Below are positions 62,355 through 64,000 of a stretch of DNA of 64,000 nucleotides, piece after piece (positions within the stretch are counted from its first letter, which is position 1; the number at the start of each line of letters is the position of its first letter). The notes under the pieces were generated by a model. The model searched no databases. It saw only the letters and a list, made by a program, of their open reading frames with translations, and was not told the DNA's origin. The position numbers were made by a program, and so were the translations under genes. The stretch comes from DASQFI01 sp035633215 (GTDB lineage: Bacteria; Acidobacteriota; Vicinamibacteria; Vicinamibacterales; SCN-69-37). Location of the stretch: positions 428,847 through 492,846 of the forward strand of contig DASQFI010000010.1 of assembly GCA_035633215.1 (NCBI GenBank), in the 5' to 3' direction.

Positions 62355-63065
62355 CTAATCTACCAAACAATCATCGGGCCAAGGTTGAAGTCCGGGGGCC
62401 ATACAGAGCAGCGGGTCGCCACCGTTCGGCTGCGGCAGCGCCGTGATCCAGTCCGCCGGGAACACGCGCCGGTAGTCGATGATTCCGTGGTACTCCACAT
62501 AATTCACGCCGCTGGCTTTCGGCGTCGCTGAGTACGTCGTGAAGAAATGCCCGCCTGATGCCAGTGCCGCCCTGATGTGACGCAGCGTGGCGTCGAATCT
62601 TGGCCCGTGAATGTGCTCATCGACGTGGATCATCAGGATCACGTCCCACGCGCCAGGGATCGGTTCCTCGGCCGCGTCGCGCACGGCGAACGCATAGCCT
62701 GGGAACTTGGGCCTCAGCCACGCGATGGCGGATTCGGCAATGTCCGTCCCCTGGTAGCGCGTGCAGCCCAGATCACGTACCAGCGTGGTCCAGTAGCCGG
62801 TCCCCGCGCCGATCTCATAGACCGCGAGCTGTTTCAGGTCGAGGTGACGCGCCTCGAACGCGGCGACGAGATCGTGTGCGAGTCGGCCGTACCATTCCGT
62901 GTTGCCCTGTTCATCGAAGGCCCGCCGCCCGACGGTCCAAAAGGTATGCTCCGCGGCGTGCCGCTGCTCCCAGAAGTCTTTGGGCACGTACGGGCGCTTG
63001 AGCTTGCGCAGGACGAGATCCTTGAGGAGCGCGGGATACCACCGCAGGGCATGGCGCAGATTCAC
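62355..63065 (-). CDS. class I SAM-dependent methyltransferase
   Basis: The 236-residue protein has motif I YEIGAGTGYW (residues 83-92), then YQGTDIAESAI, RDAAEEPIPGAWDVILMIHVDEHIH and an HFFTTYSATPKASG block. It is a UbiE/type-11-like Rossmann methyltransferase. The substrate is not evident; such enzymes are common in polysaccharide loci. It is intact and has its own terminator. Confidence 0.85.
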   Translation of the reverse strand: MNLRHALRWYPALLKDLVLRKLKRPYVPKDFWEQRHAAEHTFWTVGRRAFDEQGNTEWYGRLAHDLVAAFEARHLDLKQLAVYEIGAGTGYWTTLVRDLGCTRYQGTDIAESAIAWLRPKFPGYAFAVRDAAEEPIPGAWDVILMIHVDEHIHGPRFDATLRHIRAALASGGHFFTTYSATPKASGVNYVEYHGIIDYRRVFPADWITALPQPNGGDPLLCMAPGLQPWPDDCLVD

Positions 63066-63509
63066 GGCGCTGATTGTACTTCCAGATGGACGGCTTTTCG
63101 ACCACCGGCACGTCGCTGTTTCGAGTATTTGTCAGCAACTCTGGCACCAAAGCTATGTCAGAGTATTACTCGCACATCATGCTCCCATCGAATACTGTCC
63201 GCGTGCTTATTACTGGTGATGAGCTCGCGCCTGACCGTCGACAGATTGATTGCTGCTTGAGACATTGAATCTGACGCCGCTGCCGTTCAGCCCAGACGCT
63301 TCACAACCGAGCCTGGTCGGCCTTGAATTTTGGCATTAGCGATTTTTGATGCCGTGCAGTCGGTTACACGGAAAAGGATCGCACTTGAAAGAAAACTTGA
63401 AACTCTGCACACGAGACCGGCCGACCAGGGCCCAAGCGGCCCGAAGATCTGCCCCTGAAAAGGCCAATGAAACCGCAGAGGACCGGCTCGGCCCAAGGTT
63501 CGCTGGCCG
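63066..63509. other. gene-free stretch left of the tRNA fragment
   Basis: About 440 bases contain only short frames without protein-like composition. The AT content is higher than around it. GGCCGACCAGGGCCCAAGCGG and other irregular GC words lie at 63415-63500. It may be the end of an integrated element. Confidence 0.4.
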
Positions 63510-63555
63510 ACTGAAAATCACGGTGTCGGCAGTTCGATTCTGCCCCTCGGCACCA
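63510..63555 (+). tRNA. 3' part of a tRNA-Phe gene (anticodon loop to CCA), attachment-site remnant
   Basis: From ACTGAAAATC (GAA anticodon loop) through GTGTCGGCAGTTCGATTC and TGCCCCTCGGCACCA the sequence fits tRNA-Phe. The T arm pairs (GGCAG/CTGCC). The bases before it do not form a D arm, the 5' anticodon stem does not pair with CACGG, and no GCCGAGG acceptor strand is present upstream. A break at the anticodon loop is the usual crossover point of tyrosine integrases. It is not a functional gene. Confidence 0.75.
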
Positions 63556-63624
63556 AAATGACCTAACAATTCACGCGGTTTGCTTCTGAGGATTCTCGGC
63601 AGTTTCGGTCGTTGTGCCCGTAGT

Positions 63625-63705
63625 GCTGTGTCAGGGAGGGCGGCGCCGGGTCTGAGAACGGCACTTATGTCGCGTCGCGGACATTGCTAATGCTTCTTAT
63701 CGTTA
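63625..63705 (+). repeat. 81-bp IS91-like end, copy C (solo)
   Basis: It differs from copies A and B by one base (ACATT for ACATC). Its right edge joins the truncated tag copy directly. No transposase is adjacent. Confidence 0.85.
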
Positions 63706-63707
63706 TC

Positions 63708-63794
63708 ATGCAGGCCGTCGGATTGGTGAACGATCACATCCGGTCGTGCTATCGCTGTCCACGTTCCGGCGTGCCCGATGAACGATCGGCGTAG
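63708..63794 (+). pseudogene. tag: 3' fragment of a second tag gene
   Basis: Twenty-eight codons remain: MQAVGLVNDHIRSCYRCPRS and then GVPDERSA before TAG. They match the end of tag at 54364-54424 with about 85% base identity. The copy has no MITE and reads through the place where the other one stops. The 5' part is replaced by IS end C. Confidence 0.9.
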
Positions 63795-63798
63795 GACT

Positions 63799-64000
63799 TC
63801 ACAGGTCCCTCCGTCTGAACAGCACGATGGCGCCGACGAGCGCAGCCGCCATCACTCCTGCGAGTCGTGTGATGTCCGAAGCCTCCAGGCCAGCACCAAC
63901 GATCTGCTGCGGACGGTAATACGCGAACAGCGAGAGCGGCTTGAGGCCGGCGATGGGTGGCCAGACTCGGCCGAGGTAATCGAGCACGAACGACGTCGCC
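63799..64000 (-). CDS. ABC-2 type permease, C-terminal part (cut by window edge)
   Basis: The frame enters from the right edge and ends at 63799. It reads SFVLDYLGRVWPPIAGLKPL, FAYYRPQQIVGAGLEASD, a hydrophobic helix and LFRRRDL. This is the last periplasmic loop and last helix of an ABC-2 permease. The fragment at 54559-54695 is its partial duplicate. Intactness cannot be judged here. Confidence 0.7.
   Translation of the reverse strand, partial: ATSFVLDYLGRVWPPIAGLKPLSLFAYYRPQQIVGAGLEASDITRLAGVMAAALVGAIVLFRRRDL

Noticed and set aside
63480..63555. Complete tRNA-Phe gene
   Set aside because: No D arm, no 5' acceptor strand and no pairing of the anticodon stem.
63336..63569. Minus-strand frame with GAEGQNRTADTVIFS
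   Set aside because: This peptide is the familiar false translation antisense to tRNA-Phe; it helped to spot the tRNA fragment instead.

Overview
The window is high-GC bacterial DNA with long reading frames on both strands and no intact RNA gene. The gene content points to Acidobacteriota, probably the soil class Vicinamibacteria. Signs are an ADOP-type permease behind a PadR regulator, a VWFA-related domain protein, several Ser/Thr kinases, a UPF0182 protein, and the ClpA/ClpS, SpeA and Ppx/PPK2 set. This assignment is an inference from gene families; no 16S gene is present.

Layout. 1-22 kb: a cut-off LytS-type kinase, arginine decarboxylase (speA), a secreted phosphodiesterase and six large polytopic proteins of the PMT/ArnT glycosyltransferase superfamily. 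Two of these end in a discoidin-like domain. The same stretch carries a TPR-VWFA protein, a sigma factor overlapping a Ser/Thr kinase, a VOC protein and a gene-free 0.5-kb inverted repeat. 22-31 kb: a PadR-ADOP operon with a visible operator, a clpA-grpE operon on the minus strand, a peroxiredoxin-like protein and a prolyl-oligopeptidase-type hydrolase. 31-39 kb: two paralogous membrane Ser/Thr kinases on either side of a Ppx/GppA phosphatase, then two convergent NTT/MFS-like transporters. 39-54 kb: an Omp85-type barrel with a secreted kinase-like protein, a two-domain PPK2, a PQQ propeller, clpS, an amidohydrolase, UPF0182, a sialidase-like propeller, an aquaporin, an M28 peptidase and tag. 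54.5-64 kb: a decayed mobile region with an IS91-family transposase, three copies of an 81-bp IS end, broken genes, a tRNA-Phe 3' fragment and a second partial copy of the tag/ABC-permease locus.

The most unusual feature is the load of short repeat families that sit in or at the ends of genes. (1) A GC-rich element of about 85 bp is translated in frame inside four proteins (a PMT protein, its divergent neighbour, ClpA and PPK2), always in a loop, linker or terminus. (2) A palindrome of about 51 bp (arms GACCTCGGGTTTCG) is translated in frame in two membrane proteins and also lies between genes. (3) A MITE of about 105 bp with CTAG termini supplies the stop codon of two genes, and the window also holds its empty site. 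(4) Arrays of the word AATCTGGAATCT have mirrored halves. Paralogue comparison inside the window supports true insertion for families 1 and 2.

Polyphosphate/nucleotide metabolism (Ppx, PPK2, NTT-like carriers, membrane kinases) and envelope glycosylation are the two functional themes. The link between the kinases and polyphosphate is inferred from gene order only.
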